NCBI GenBank assembly: GCA_905160935.1 | Contig: CAJHZI010000775.1 | Coordinates: forward strand, 350,001 to 414,000 | DNA: 64,000 nt | Source of the DNA: Enchytraeus crypticus | Taxonomy: Eukaryota > Annelida > Clitellata > Enchytraeida > Enchytraeidae | Direction: 5' to 3' | Shown: one piece after another, positions 23,266-33,429 of the stretch | How the letters are laid out: the number at the start of each line of letters is the position of its first letter | Position numbering within the stretch: the first letter of the stretch is position 1 | The notes under the pieces: generated by a model | The model's input: the letters and a program-made list of their open reading frames with translations, nothing else | Told to the model about the DNA's origin: nothing | Database searches by the model: none | Made by a program: the position numbers and the translations under genes

Positions 23266-24909
23266 ATATATATGAATAGTAAACTATTACAAATTGTAAA
23301 GAAAACTACAAGTTAACATCTCTACTGTACCAGTGGAGATACTGTTAGAACCGGTCTGAGTGGGATTATAACCTGTGACCTCCTGCTTATCAAACAAGCC
23401 AGTTTTCCATTCGACCAACCAACTGGTACCAACATTTTGCTTTAAGCATGCCATCTAGTTAAGCACCAGAACGACAATTACAAGTGAACTTATACTTAAC
23501 TGAACTTATACTTAACTGAACTTGTACTTAACTGAACTTGTACTTAACTGAACTTATACTTAACTGAACTTGTACTTAACTGAACTTGTACTTAACTGAA
23601 CTTGTACTTAACTGAACTTATACTTAACTGAACTTATACTTAACTGAACTTATACTTAACTGAACTTATACGTATCTGAACTTATACTTAAGAGAACTCA
23701 TACCTCATAGACACCTTTATTTTTCTCTTTCTGAGCATCTACGCTCAACATTTTACACCAAACTACTCCACGCAATTTCTCTGGGATTCCTTTCTGAGTT
23801 CTCCGCAGCAACTATAAAGAACAACATAACAAAAAGACAAGAATGTGTTAGAAAACTATGACAACAATCCCTGTCAAAATAGAAATAATAAAAAATTAAC
23901 AACAAATTTACGGACCAATAATTGTAATTAGTAATCTATATCGTACAATAAATTACTCAGACCACAAAAGAATACCTGCTCAGTATTCCAGACACAATAG
24001 CTGAGTACTGTGCAGCAACAACAACAATTAGTGCCACTGAACAATACGAGACAATATCAACCATTATTGAATAAGAGACATATAAAAAGATGTACACAGT
24101 GCCCAACTCATAGTGGAAAGGTTCATTAAACAACTCCTCTATCCGTGTCATGGAAGACCTAAAAACAAGATGATATTATTCTTCTAAAACTTCATATTTT
24201 AATTATTTCTGACACTTGCAGTTTTTTTCAGATGTGTCCGGGTTGTTTGAAAAATGGACCAACCGGTGACTGCGCGTGTTGTAGAAGGCGACTAAAACAC
24301 TAAGATCCATACCAATGTCAGAAAGGGCATTCGGTTGGCGAGCGCCTAGGCTCCAGAAATAGCTACAAAAAATTAAACGAATGGAAAAGTCTCCAATAGG
24401 GGAATGACTGATGATATGATGTAGGACAGGAATGATTTGAGACAGTCTATTTGTATCCATACCCTAGTTAAACTAGGATTCAAGAGAAGATGATGATGAT
24501 GATTTATAAAGAATCAGCAGGTCAAAATCTCAGAAGTCTTGGTTACCTTGTCAGTCTTGCAATATTTGTCCCAGGAGTGAAACATTTTGAGCCATTTTGG
24601 GGTCCTCTCAATCTCATTGCTCTGAGCCTGTAACAATAGCACAACATATTTTTACATTATTTTTATTTTTTAAATTTATTTAATAAAGAATTAAAACTGG
24701 TCTATCAAGACCAACCATTATTTTTGTCCGAACTACAATTCCTTTAAAAAATTTACAACAGCAGAAATGAAAAGAGAAAACAAAAGTTCTAGAAAATACA
24801 TTATACATCCCTGTTACTGTTAGTAAAGATATGAACGCAATCAAGGACACAGATATATATACTGTATATATATAAATATATAAAAAATACACAAATGTAT
24901 ATATACACA

Positions 24910-25004
<95 letters not shown>

Positions 25005-26724
25005 CCACACACACACACACACATGTATGCAATTTAGAGAAGCTCAACAAACCTTAGCATCGGCGGGCCCCATCGTTTTAGGAAGCTCATGGTCACTGAT
25101 AAATAATTAAGCAAAAAATTTATAATAAAGTGATTACATTATGAAATTATGTAGAATTATTAAATGTTCAACAACGACAAGTATCACAAATTAAAAATTA
25201 TTCTCGATTGTTCTAAATCATTTTTAGATTACACTATGCCTATAGAATTTTTGAGAATGTGATAAATATAGTCAAAAGGTTACAGAGTATTATAATTTTA
25301 CAGCAGAGTTTCGGTTTCACAGAAGGACATCAGTGATTTAGAATTTGAATTACGCACCTATTGATGTGAAATGCAAAAACCTAGCCTACAATACACCAGG
25401 TCGGCCAGTCGGCCAATGATCTTAAAAGCAAGCAATGCTATCAATGATTATACTAAAAATTCCAATTTTTCCGCTACCCATCCAATAATCGAGTCAGAGT
25501 AATCTTGCACAGGACCAAGATGAAGATGGTGAATCTTAAATTGGCAGAGATCATTCATATTATAATCAACTACAGTTCAAGTACAAACTTTGTTAAAGAA
25601 TTAAGTGAGGCAGAAATATCTACACATATAAATATAATAATCAACGTCCCTGACTTCATCCCTGGATGAGGAAATGGACATTAGACCTCTAATATTATTA
25701 TTTTTATTATAATTCTTATAATTCTTATACTGAACCTGATCCACAACAGATTTAAAAGAAATGCCAGCAGTCCCTGGCTAAAACTTTAACACTGTAGACA
25801 ATACTCACTGAATGAATCCGTATCTGTCAGTGATGTGATAGACTTTATATTCCGGATCTTCCCAGGAATCTATCTCAGCTCCTTCCTCTCTTCCCTAACA
25901 AAGTACAAAGTTCAAATGTACATAATGACTATAATATTTGTAAAAAAAATTATTTTTTAAATTTTAAGAAAATTAGAGAGATCAAATAGTACCTAACCTG
26001 ACGTTTTTGATCACTGGACCGGCTTTCATTTAAGATCTTACTTCTCCTCAGCACATTTCTTTTGCAGATTGATTTGGGTGAATTGATCTGTAGTGATGTG
26101 TGCTGTGGGACGTTCCTTACATCATCCTTGGATGAGGAAATGAATGTTAAACCTATATTTTTATTTGTACAAATTAACTTCTTCTTCAGTGCACTGCCAA
26201 GTGGCAGGTTCAAGGTACATATTCATACTCAAAGTCTGTTTTCTCGCTCCATAACAGCACTCCTTGGATTAACAAGCCAATCCGTTCACAAAGTCCATGC
26301 CCTATCCATACCTCATGTAACCTATAGCCTGGGAAAAATATGGCTTCTGAGGTGGTTTCCTGTTGCCTTCCTCAGTTTGGTGAATTAATTACTATTTAGT
26401 CCTAGGGAAAATATTTCATGGTGAGGTGGGTCCCCTCTTGCCATCCACAGCTCCTGCCTTTAGTTGCCTCTTACGTACACGCGGCAGATTGTTTGCGGTT
26501 GCCCAATTATGCAGTGGTCCAACCAAACCCGAGCACAACACGGGGAAATACAAATTATATATTTGTCATAATTTTTGGAATATTTATCTAGCGACACACT
26601 ACATAACATACACGGCTGATACCTTATCATATCTTGCCACTATATCAGCTCTCTCTGAAGCAGCTCTAGCCAGCAATACCTTCTCCTCCACTGTGAGATT
26701 CTCCTCTGCAAAATACATCACCAT
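13873..26724 (-). CDS. USP6NL: USP6NL/RN-tre-like TBC-domain Rab GTPase-activating protein (14 exons)
   Basis: Fourteen minus-strand exons with GT-AG junctions and matching phases encode about 1,011 residues. Residues 1-105 match the N-terminal extension of vertebrate USP6NL ([18 protein letters not shown], then ITDRYGF). Residues about 105-310 form the TBC domain. Its arginine finger is Arg162 in the IDLDVNR (IxxDxxR) motif and its glutamine finger is Gln199 in YCQGM, so GAP chemistry looks intact. Family members stimulate GTP hydrolysis by Rab5-class GTPases and damp receptor endocytosis; that role is inferred from homology. Residues 320-1011 are low-complexity and Ser-rich, with an acidic patch near DDDDDW, and the protein ends in GVYVV, a possible PDZ ligand. 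The start at 26724 is preferred because it has A at -3 and G at +4 and is in phase with conserved sequence. Four exon ends border arrays that copy the splice junction. Confidence 0.93.
15354..15422. repeat. (TA)n microsatellite near an acceptor
   Basis: About 34 perfect TA repeats in the intron, 45 bases upstream of the exon 14 acceptor. Confidence 0.97.
15736..15934 (-). CDS. USP6NL: USP6NL-like exon 13
   Basis: 199 nt. Acidic; encodes [14 protein letters not shown], then [20 protein letters not shown]. An in-frame alternative acceptor 90 nt upstream would add a second copy of the first motif. Confidence 0.85.
15935..16024 (-). other. Possible in-frame 90-nt extension of USP6NL-like exon 13
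   Basis: Using the acceptor tattattag just above 16024 adds 30 open codons in the correct phase. They begin [14 protein letters not shown], a near copy of [14 protein letters not shown] in the annotated exon. Either it is a real alternative exon start or a decayed tandem duplication of exon sequence. Transcript data would decide. Confidence 0.45.
16025..16265 (-). repeat. About 60-bp array copying the exon 12 donor junction
   Basis: Units starting near 16070, 16130, 16190 and 16246 share gcatacttaaaatcatag followed by gttacctatatgagctaact. Read on the minus strand, the second block is the last bases of exon 12 plus its GTAAC donor. The final unit runs into the exon. Confidence 0.85.
16266..16707 (-). 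CDS. USP6NL: USP6NL-like exon 12
   Basis: 442 nt. Opens with [20 protein letters not shown], matching the post-TBC helix of human USP6NL, then becomes Pro/Ser-rich. The donor AG|GTAACA is repeated in a roughly 60-bp array just downstream. Confidence 0.93.
16735..17550. other. Intron DNA without identified genes
   Basis: Two copies of a gaaacctctatatcctata / gacgttaatattggctttta block (16763-16820 and 16840-16905) look like SINE-tail fragments. The small minus-strand frames at 16908-17223 have no recognisable similarity, and no exon of the gene falls here. Confidence 0.5.
17551..17771 (-). repeat. Array copying the exon 11 donor junction
   Basis: Two intronic copies (about 17557-17590 and 17666-17703) of the last 24 or so bases of exon 11 plus its donor region, separated by AAAT-rich filler, roughly 92-106 bases apart. 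At the donor position one copy reads GG instead of GT; the other has a GTAAGTAT a few bases on. Confidence 0.85.
17772..17868 (-). CDS. USP6NL: USP6NL-like exon 11 (end of TBC domain)
   Basis: 97 nt. Encodes [20 protein letters not shown] and SYTIFELH, a hallmark of this family. Its real donor, CACC|GTAGTACG, is weaker than a decoy GTAAGTAT in a downstream intronic copy. Confidence 0.95.
17975..18012 (+). mobile_element. SINE tail fragment
   Basis: The ggatgaggaaacggacgtta block followed by a TTATTA run, as at 1147-1195. Confidence 0.55.
18040..18222 (+). mobile_element. Dispersed repeat, family C, 3' part
   Basis: Carries aacgaatggaaaagtctcaa, tgatgatatgatgcaggacc and the closing GAT run. 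Confidence 0.7.
18285..18618 (+). mobile_element. tRNA-derived SINE, family E
   Basis: The head has an A-box-like TGGAGTAACGGTTAGAATG and a B-box GGTTCGAAGACC, 45 bases apart, followed by a body of about 230 bases and an (AAG)n tail. Its end overlaps the start of the 253-bp duplication. Confidence 0.75.
18593..19099. repeat. Perfect 253-bp tandem duplication
   Basis: The sequence from gagtgcgacatacgttaaga to aaaagacacgtcg occurs twice, at 18593-18846 and 18846-19099, with no difference that I could find. It is either very recent or an assembly duplication. Part of the unit (ggctaccgtatcagtgacta) resembles a dispersed repeat near 36080-36160. Confidence 0.9.
19264..19329 (-). CDS. USP6NL: USP6NL-like exon 10
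   Basis: 66 nt, phase 0 to 0. Encodes [20 protein letters not shown], the counterpart of YTSFYTMKWFFQCFLDR. Donor GTTTGTAG. Confidence 0.93.
19355..19740 (-). mobile_element. 3' end of a non-LTR retrotransposon ORF with (GA)n tail
   Basis: Minus-strand frame with [39 protein letters not shown] and [15 protein letters not shown], the typical C-terminal end of a LINE endonuclease-reverse transcriptase protein, followed by a stop and a GA-repeat tail at about 19366-19381. Everything upstream is missing, as in ordinary 5' truncation. Confidence 0.85.
19747..19860 (-). mobile_element. Dispersed repeat, family C, 3' part
   Basis: Minus-strand copy directly abutting the LINE fragment, with the GAT tail at its 3' end. 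Confidence 0.65.
19861..20384. other. Intron DNA, nothing recognised
   Basis: AT-rich intron between exons 9 and 10 of the TBC gene, with no repeat family or extra exon that I can support. Confidence 0.5.
20385..20479 (-). CDS. USP6NL: USP6NL-like exon 9
   Basis: 95 nt. Encodes [20 protein letters not shown], nearly the human sequence. Donor GTAAGTGC. Confidence 0.95.
20645..20700 (+). mobile_element. LINE 3' tail with (GAA)n
   Basis: atggacctgccgctaggcag followed by tgcaatagaagaagaagaag matches the tail of the LINE at 19355-19740. Confidence 0.6.
20957..21011 (-). CDS. USP6NL: USP6NL-like exon 8
   Basis: 55 nt. Encodes [18 protein letters not shown], matching DAFWALVKLFSGPKHAMHG in human. 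Donor GTATGT. Confidence 0.94.
21110..21262 (-). mobile_element. tRNA-like SINE head
   Basis: On the minus strand, GTGGTAGCTTAGCAGATACA followed by a B-box-like GGGTTGAAACCC suggests a decayed tRNA-derived SINE. Confidence 0.5.
21366..21612 (-). mobile_element. tRNA-like SINE, family A
   Basis: Well-preserved copy: A-box-like CGCAATGGTTAGAGGTG and B-box GGTTCGAATCCC on the minus strand, and the end block GATCATTTCACTATAATG. Confidence 0.85.
21612..21720. repeat. Simple repeats (AAATT)n and (ACAC)n
   Basis: AAATT repeats at 21612-21640, then CA-rich repeats to 21720, 20 bases from the exon 7 donor. Confidence 0.8.
21739..21853 (-). CDS. USP6NL: USP6NL-like exon 7 (glutamine finger)
   Basis: 115 nt. 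Encodes [20 protein letters not shown] and [10 protein letters not shown]. Gln199 in YCQGM is the predicted glutamine finger. The acceptor gatacag and the first 60 or so exon bases are copied twice more in the upstream intron. Confidence 0.95.
21854..22160 (-). repeat. Array copying the exon 7 acceptor junction, with (AATC)n
   Basis: The exon 7 5' part (21795-21853) recurs at 21898-21964 and, more decayed, at 22083-22155. Each copy carries cccacct, then tatacattgagtaa, then the acceptor-side gatac block, and is followed by AATC repeats. These are partial exon copies in the intron immediately upstream of the exon. Confidence 0.85.
22341..22450 (-). CDS. USP6NL: USP6NL-like exon 6 (arginine finger)
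   Basis: 110 nt. Encodes [18 protein letters not shown]; Arg162 of IDLDVNR is the predicted catalytic arginine. Donor GTAAGT. Confidence 0.95.
22870..23275. repeat. Long AT dinucleotide-rich block
   Basis: About 400 bases of TA/ATATAG repeats with many short palindromes. Confidence 0.95.
23320..23450 (-). mobile_element. tRNA-like SINE
   Basis: Minus strand: GGTTGGTCGAATGGAAAACT (A-box region), then GTCACAGGTTATAATCCCAC (B-box region). Architecture of a decayed tRNA-derived SINE. Confidence 0.6.
23481..23700 (-). repeat. 16-bp array resembling the exon 5 donor
   Basis: About 13 units of cttatacttaactgaa. Read on the minus strand the unit GTATAAGTTCAGTTAA matches the donor GTATGAGTTCTCTTAA at 13 of 16 bases. 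The array begins only a few bases inside the intron. Confidence 0.85.
23704..23811 (-). CDS. USP6NL: USP6NL-like exon 5 (start of TBC domain)
   Basis: 108 nt, phase 0 to 0. Encodes [16 protein letters not shown], the TBC entry motif. Its donor GTATGAGTTCTCTTAA is immediately followed by a 16-bp tandem array whose unit resembles the donor. Confidence 0.95.
24225..24511 (+). mobile_element. Dispersed repeat, family C, full-length copy
   Basis: The clearest copy in the window: gatgtgtccgggttgtttga head, gaccaaccggtgactgcg, agaaagggcattcggttggc, gagcgcctaggctccagaaa and a closing (GAT)n. Confidence 0.85.
24547..24627 (-). CDS. USP6NL: USP6NL-like exon 4
   Basis: 81 nt, phase 0 to 0. Encodes [18 protein letters not shown], closely matching EIERTTKWLKMLKGWEKY of human USP6NL. 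Donor GTAACC. Confidence 0.95.
24850..25021. repeat. (TA)n and (CA)n microsatellite
   Basis: Long TA run ending in cacacacacaca, close to the exon 3 donor. The Tyr/Ile reading frames over it are artefacts. Confidence 0.95.
25053..25095 (-). CDS. USP6NL: USP6NL-like exon 3
   Basis: A 43-nt exon completing His and encoding [14 protein letters not shown], the counterpart of HEEELPDHN in human. Donor GTTTGTTG. Confidence 0.88.
25096..25808. other. Intron DNA
   Basis: Contains one SINE-tail block at 25643-25690 (ggatgaggaaatggacatta). Nothing else recognised. Confidence 0.5.
25809..25894 (-). CDS. USP6NL: USP6NL-like exon 2
   Basis: Encodes [20 protein letters not shown] and DRYGFI, which align with the GREGAEIEPWEDADY region of human USP6NL. 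Donor GTGAGTA; 86 nt, leaving phase 2. Confidence 0.93.
26108..26545 (-). mobile_element. LINE 3' UTR-type repeat, family F, and a SINE tail
   Basis: Minus strand from about 26545: cgtgttgtgctcgggtttgg, gaggaaggcaacaggaaacc, ggaatgctcttatgg-like and ccacttggcagtgcactgaa. Relatives are at 34275-34510, 42480-42700 and 62263-62560. Its last 30 bases resemble the tail of the LINE at 19355-19740. A separate plus-strand SINE-tail block (ggatgaggaaatgaatgtta) lies at 26108-26152. Confidence 0.75.
26623..26724 (-). CDS. USP6NL: USP6NL-like exon 1 (start codon)
   Basis: Starts [11 protein letters not shown] and continues to ARYDK before donor GTATCAG. An acceptor-like ttttgcag lies inside it (26706-26713), so a longer transcript could splice in at 26705 from an upstream first exon in the same frame. 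Confidence 0.8.
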
Positions 26725-26739
26725 AGTTTTAAGTTTTAC

Positions 26740-29690
26740 GATACTAATTATGTAATAAAATATAAATTTGTACCACAGTTTATATAATTCTTAATAAATG
26801 CCTAATAATATAAAAAGTGCCACAGTTTTATACAGTACAATACTTAACATATACTTATAAATATAAGCCTTTTACTTTGAAAAATCACCCTATGTATTTT
26901 TTCATTCATTGCAGGCACCACCGTGCAATCATAAACTTGATTATTTTGCGGAAGACAACTGCAATGTAACATATCCTAAAATGTAAGTTACCCTACCAAT
27001 ACATTCTATACCTATATATTATGTAAATTAAGACTTATGTTTATCATCATTTGATAAGTAATTGAATTATAAATTTTTTACATTGTTTAATTAACATTCT
27101 ATTAATAGATGAAGAAATACAAAATAAATATATGCTACTATACAGAACATTGCCAGCCGTCAATATAAGCACACACCCCACCCCACTCTCCCACCACTAC
27201 CCCACTAGGCATTGTATGAGCAGAGCCACCACTACATATTATAAAAGGTCCATACTGCATCACAGTATTAGACAGCTTAACCAGAGATCATAATTTACCA
27301 AGCCTCTCCACATATAAATTCACCATAAATAACAATTAGAAAATAACAATCAGTACCAATAAGTTTAAACAAGTTTAACAAATTGGTGAAGTTTAATAAT
27401 TTTAAATAATGAAAGCCTTTTCAATAAGCAAAGACTTAATGCACTTGCAAAACCTTCATATTCCATGTAAAGCAACATAAAACAGCACTTTACAGCATAC
27501 AATCATTTATTTAAAGCCCCTTTCCATATTCAAAATGATAATACCTTCCAAAAAGAAAAAATATTGATATGAAATTTTGTTACAAAAAACAGTTTCCTAA
27601 TTTCAGACAATTTTGAATATCAATACCATTCATTCTTCTATATATAGTTAATATTCATTACTACACCATTTTAGAAGGCGGAGAGGCTCTAAAAGTTTAG
27701 AGTAAAATTTAAATTAGCTTAACGTTCGTACATAATTTGAACTAATTTAGTCCTAAGTTCCTAACCATAAACCAGAATTAAATTTAAAGAACTAATCTTA
27801 ACACTACACAAACCATTAATTTAACCATGTAATCTAGCAGATTATGGCATAAAAGTTTACAAATAAATTAAACTGATATTCATTGAATATCACGAATAGG
27901 CTACAAGAGTTGGACATTTATATTTTTAACAAGAGTGAAAATGTAAGTTGGAAAAACAATAACAGAACCTGTCCAGGGAATAAGCTGTCATTTCAAACAC
28001 ATGGTAGATAACAAATATTCAATACTCATCAATTTCATTATAAAATTATAAATGATGAAAAAGACAAACCAATATCCATTGAATTCAAGTATTAGGCGAG
28101 TGCATCCATAAAGTGGTTACTCAGATTTCACACGTTTAGATTGGATAGCCGATAGCCCTTGATGTGGTAGTGATAACATATCTACACAAATATATATTCA
28201 AATTTTAATCTTCATGAACTTCAAACAAAATTCAACTGCAAAAAAATGTATAGCACATAGCAAAGTGCCTAGCGAAAAGCACATTTCATGGTGTTATCTA
28301 CAACATAACATAATATAACAACAATTAAAGTGCTACTATTGTCCATGACAACATCGAGCACTAGTTTTTATTTCATAGTGTCAGCAACAAAACTGTTAAT
28401 TCTACACAATTGTATCAATTGCATAATTAAATGACCTTTGATGGATCTGTAATTAATGAATAACTTTTACACAATTGCGCCAGTGGTAATAATAATTGAC
28501 CCGTAAAATTTCAAACACTGGATCGTTAAGTGCAGGGTTAAAATTCAGTGCCTGTCCACCAATGTTACCCATTAGCTATATGAACTCAGTACTCTTAACA
28601 GTCTAACTATAAATTGTGTTTTAGTGCTTAAAACAAATTAATCAGATCCATTTAATATTGTGCAACAAATTTATATCTAAAGCGGGATCATCTGGATAAC
28701 ATAATATTCTCTAGACAGTTTTGTTCTCTTTATCCACTTGATAGGCCACTATGATTTCCATGACGGTGTTTCACTCTAATAAACTGGGTTATTCAATATA
28801 GTATAATATAACATAACATACATAAATGTCGGCTTAAATTCAGAGATATACATTTAGAAATCTGAATAATGTTGATAGAAACTTAGAACGATAACAAAAT
28901 CAATAAATCAAGTCAAGATCAGTATTTATGTTTAGATTTATACACGTTTATAAGGCATTTAGAAAATATTAATTTTATATAGATAAATCACTTAGAGATT
29001 TCATTTGAAATACGGTACTTCAAAATCTCAAATTTTAGGTTAAGAGCATAAAAATATTTGTTTATATTATACATGATCGGCCATGTCTAAAAATGGATTT
29101 GTTTACCATAGAAATGCACTATTCTTTTATTTCAGCAAATCTCAGCCCTACACCACTCAGTTCAAGGTTCCAAGCTATTTCTATCGGACAATCATAAATT
29201 TTTGAACAGTAATTGTTTATAGGAAATTGCTTTTGCTAATTAAAACGGCTCAAAGTAAAAGCCGATTTTAGCATCAATTAAATATACACCCACAAATTCA
29301 CTGGGGACGTCTACAATTTTAGAAGTATATTTGATGTTAAATCACAAAATAAATTTCAACCAATGCATTATTCAAAGAACGTAAATTAAAACTACATGCA
29401 GTTAATTTAACTTAACTTTACCGTTCTATTGCATCATCAGTTAAGTCGTAATTTCATTTCGCTATGCACTTGCAAACATAATTTATATATTTTATACACA
29501 TACACATTAATACAAAGGCCTTCATGCACATAGAAGCATAAAGTTATTGGTGTACGACTGCACAGTTATTGCAGACGTACACCCATAAACTTATAGAAAC
29601 CAAATAAACACATATGAGTACACTTATATTAAAGGCACGTAAAGTACATTTTCCTGCTTACATACTGAAAACTAAAAGAATTTACCATTA
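26740..29690. other. 3-kb AT-rich intergenic region
   Basis: Between the start of the minus-strand TBC gene and the CR1-like LINE. I find no coding segment, repeat family or RNA gene. The 5' UTR and promoter of the TBC gene should lie in its lower part. Confidence 0.5.
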
Positions 29691-29921
29691 CAATGAAAAT
29701 AATTTATAAATTTAAAAGAATTTACCTTGACATTTTATTTTGTAAATAAAATGTCTCAACTAGAGTTGTTGATTAAAGACGAAAATATAGATATTTTGGG
29801 AATCAGTGAGTCATGGTTGTCTGATGACATTAGTGATAGTGAAATTCGTTTTAGTGGATACAGTGTATTTAGATATGATCGAAATGATTTAGTCAAGAAA
29901 CGAGGTGGGGGCGTTTTGCTG

Positions 29922-30155
29922 TAGTGAAATGATCATCTACGTTGATATCCATCACTTTTAATACAACATGCTAAATCCTTTAGGCAATTTTGTCCATTTT
30001 CCGTGTAGCCAGTCCAGTGAATGTCCGAGATTTTACTCTCAAATCAGCGCGGCTGGGATTCGAACCCAAAGGGTTCAATTCACCTCAGTGTCTGTCATTT
30101 AAAATATCATGACGTTATCTACACCTCTAACCATTGCGCTAATGAGACATTCTTA
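29922..30155 (-). mobile_element. tRNA-like SINE, family A, nested in the CR1-like LINE
   Basis: Same 230-base element as at 21366-21612, placed between two endonuclease fragments of the LINE; therefore it inserted after the LINE. Confidence 0.85.
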
Positions 30156-30530
30156 CCGCCGGTCTTATAAAGCTTCAATCAGACGATATCGTCGCCGTAA
30201 GTCGCTTTTGCTTCTTATGAACGAGATGTCGGTCGGAATCTGAGCTGATTTCAGCTACATGTGACGGGATAGTTATTGTTTCGAGCTCGGGCGGTTATTC
30301 TCACCATTAGATTAAAACAAAAGTCGTCGCCAGGGGCTGATACTCAACCGTCGCAGGTGGCTCCAGCCAATAGGAGAGCGCGAAATCCGCTTAAATGGTT
30401 AGAATTCTTGGAAATGTGACGTTACAGACTCGAGATAAAGGTGAGAATAGAGAAGTTTCATAGTATGCAAAAAGCAGATTGGTAGTTATCTCGCGGATAA
30501 AGTCAAATGGTAGAGATTGCTATCGGCGAG
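30156..30530. other. GC-richer insert of unknown origin inside the LINE
   Basis: About 375 bases with higher GC content than the flanks, containing gtcgtcgccaggggctgata and tcgcaggtggctccagccaa. It does not match the LINE or the SINE and no other copy is seen in the window. Confidence 0.5.
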
Positions 30531-33429
30531 AATATCTTTCCGTTTATAATATTGGGTATAAATGAATTGAACCCAAGTCAAGTTAATGATTTATGTGTTT
30601 CTAACTTTAAAGAAAGTGTGTTGATGTAATATCAAGTGTAAGAACATTAATCTCATTATTGGTGTTATGTATATAGACCCAGATAGTTCAAAAACTAATG
30701 ACGAGTATATGTTTAGTGTGTTTGATAAATTGTATGATAAGAAGGTTGTAATAATGGGTGATTTTAACTATCCTGAATTGGATTGGGGAAATAGAGAAAA
30801 CATAGATGAATCTCACTTATTTAAAAAATGCATAAATAATAATTTTTTAGAACAGTACTGTAATAAGCCTACTAGAGGCAAAAATTTTCTTGATCTTGTT
30901 TTGTGCTCTGAAGAAATAATTAAGGATGTACTTATAGGTGAACCTTTTGAGACAAGTGATCATCTAACCATTAGCTTTGTAATTTAGTGCAGTTGGATCT
31001 GTAGGAAAGTCCAAAAATTTGATTATTTTAAAGTAAATTATGAAGAAATTAAAAGAAATATACAGCATAGAAATTTATTTATGGTTTTAAGTGATAATGA
31101 TAATAACGATGACGTAGAGGGCTTATGGAATAATATTAACACAGGTCTCAGGATGGTTCGTGATGAGTTTATTAAATTGAAAGCCAAAAATAGAGATAGA
31201 TGCAAGTGGGTTACTAAAAAGGTAAGAAGAAAAAGAAAAGCCAAAAAAGATGCTTGGAATAAGTATAAAAATAGTCATAATAAAGAATCATTGTACTGTG
31301 AATATAAGAAAAATCTTAAGAAATCGGTTGCAGAAAATAGAAAAGCCAAGTTAGAATTTGAAAAACAGCTAGCTCGTAATATAAAGAATGATGCAAAGTT
31401 TTTTTTGCCTATGCTAATGCTAACAAAAAGGTTGTTAAAAAGATTGGTCCTTTACGAGATGAATATAACAACATTATAGAAGATAATAGAGATACTGCAA
31501 ACTATTTTAATAAATATTTTTCGTCTGCATTTGCGGAAGAGTTTTTAGTTAATATGCCAGTACCGGCTAGGATCTTCAAAGGTAACTTTGAATGCTCCAT
31601 ACATAATATTGAGTTTGATATTGATGATGTTATAAATAAATTAAATTCGATAAATATCAATAAAAGTCAAGGTCCAGATGAGATTCATGGAAAACCGATT
31701 TCGGAGCTAAGAGATGAATTAGCACCAGCTCTATTAAACCTACTAAAAGCTTCAATGAAAACAGGGGTGGTTCCTCAAGATTTCAAGAATGCCAATGTTG
31801 TACCAATACATAAAAAGGGAAATAGGGATAAAGCAGAAAATTATAGGCCTATAAGCTTAACAAGTATAATCGGTAAGACATTTGAAAGCATTATTAAAGA
31901 TAAAATAATTAGTTTCTTGGAAGAATATAACTTGATTAGAAATAGTCAGCATGGTTTTATTAGTGGGCGTTCTTGTTTAACTAATTTGCTGGATTTTTTA
32001 GAATATATTACAAAGGAAGTAGATAATAAAAATAGCATTAATATCTTATATCTAGACTTTGCTAAAGCGTTTGATAAAGTTCCATATAAAAGATTACTTT
32101 TTGCTTACTTAGTAAGTTGGAAGCACATGGAATAACAGGCAAACTTTTAAAGTGGATAAGCAATTGGTTAAACAATAGAAAACAAAGGGTGTGGGTCGAG
32201 GACGAGTTCTCGGAATGGGGAGCAGTGGAGAGTGGTGTGCCACAGGTCTCTGTTTTGGGACCTCTATTATTTTTAGTTTATATCAATGACATTGACATAT
32301 ATATTGTATCTAAATTTAGTAAATTTGCAGATGATTCTAAAGTAGCAAGGATAGTAAACAACATTGAAGATGCTGAGATTTTAAAGTATGATATAAAAAT
32401 ATTACAGAACTGGTCTAGGGATTGGCTAATGGAGTTCAATGCTGAGAAATGTAGAGTAATGCATATAGGGAATAATTATTTAGAAATTGGGTATACATTG
32501 AATAATATAAAACTAAAATCCACAAACAGTGAGAGAGATTTAGGAGTCTTTGTGGATAGCTCTTATAAATTTAGTTAAAATTGTAATAAAGTTATAAATA
32601 GTGCTAATTGTGCATTAAGAATGATTAAAAGAACAATTGCATGTAGAAGTAAAGATATTGTGGTAAGGCTATATAAGGCTCTTGTACGGCCCAAACTTGA
32701 ATACTACGTTCAGGCTTGGTGCCCATATCTTAAGAAAGATATTGATAAATTAGAAAGGGTACAAGCCAGAGCAACAAGGCTAGTATTTGACTGTCAAAAA
32801 CTTAGATATGAGAATAGACTTAAATTCGTAGGATTAACCTCTTTAAGTGAGAGAAGAACTTGAGGAGATTTAATAGAAGTTTTTAAGATACTCAAAGGCT
32901 TCAGCAAACCATAGTATTTGGTTTAATTTATCAAACAACAGAAACACAAGGCGACATATTTATAAACTTAGTAAATTTAGAAGTAGACTAGATTTAAGGA
33001 AATTTTTTTAGTCAAAGAGTTACAAATGCTTGGAATAGTTTGCCAAGCGAAGTTGTGGATGCTTGTAAAAATAAATATGATAAACATAAGAACATGTAAA
33101 TTAGATGCTAATTACATGTTCAGTGTTATACATAGGCTATGTATAAATTTGACATGTTGACATGATGTCTGTATGGTTTGATTAATGTTGATTGGTTTTA
33201 GTTAAGAGCCTGATGAGTCTTAAACAAGCATATAATTGCTTCCTGACTGTAATGTTATGTTATGTTAATAATTTATCAATTTAAAAGAATTTACCAATTT
33301 AAAGTACAATTTTTTAAATATTTATATCTATCCTATTACTGAAAACATTCACAGACTCTGCCTCTACTACATACAGAGGTATGTATAAATTATTCTCTGG
33401 CTGATTTAGTCTAATCTTTTAATCTGGAT

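Larger units (their letters stand above)
29725..33075 (+). mobile_element. Decayed CR1-like non-LTR retrotransposon
   Basis: Plus-strand fragments in order: endonuclease start (29727-29924, LGISESWLSDD), interruption by a SINE and other DNA, endonuclease end (30667-30987, MGDFNYPELDWG and SDHLTISF), a basic linker (31081-31479), reverse transcriptase (31554-32578, NYRPISLTSIIGKTFE, YLDFAKAFDKVP and FADDSKV), and a C-terminal part (32621-32863, VRPKLEYYVQAWCPYLKKDI). GVPQVSVLGP has Val where the family has Gly. Several frame breaks separate the parts, so it is dead. Confidence 0.88.
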
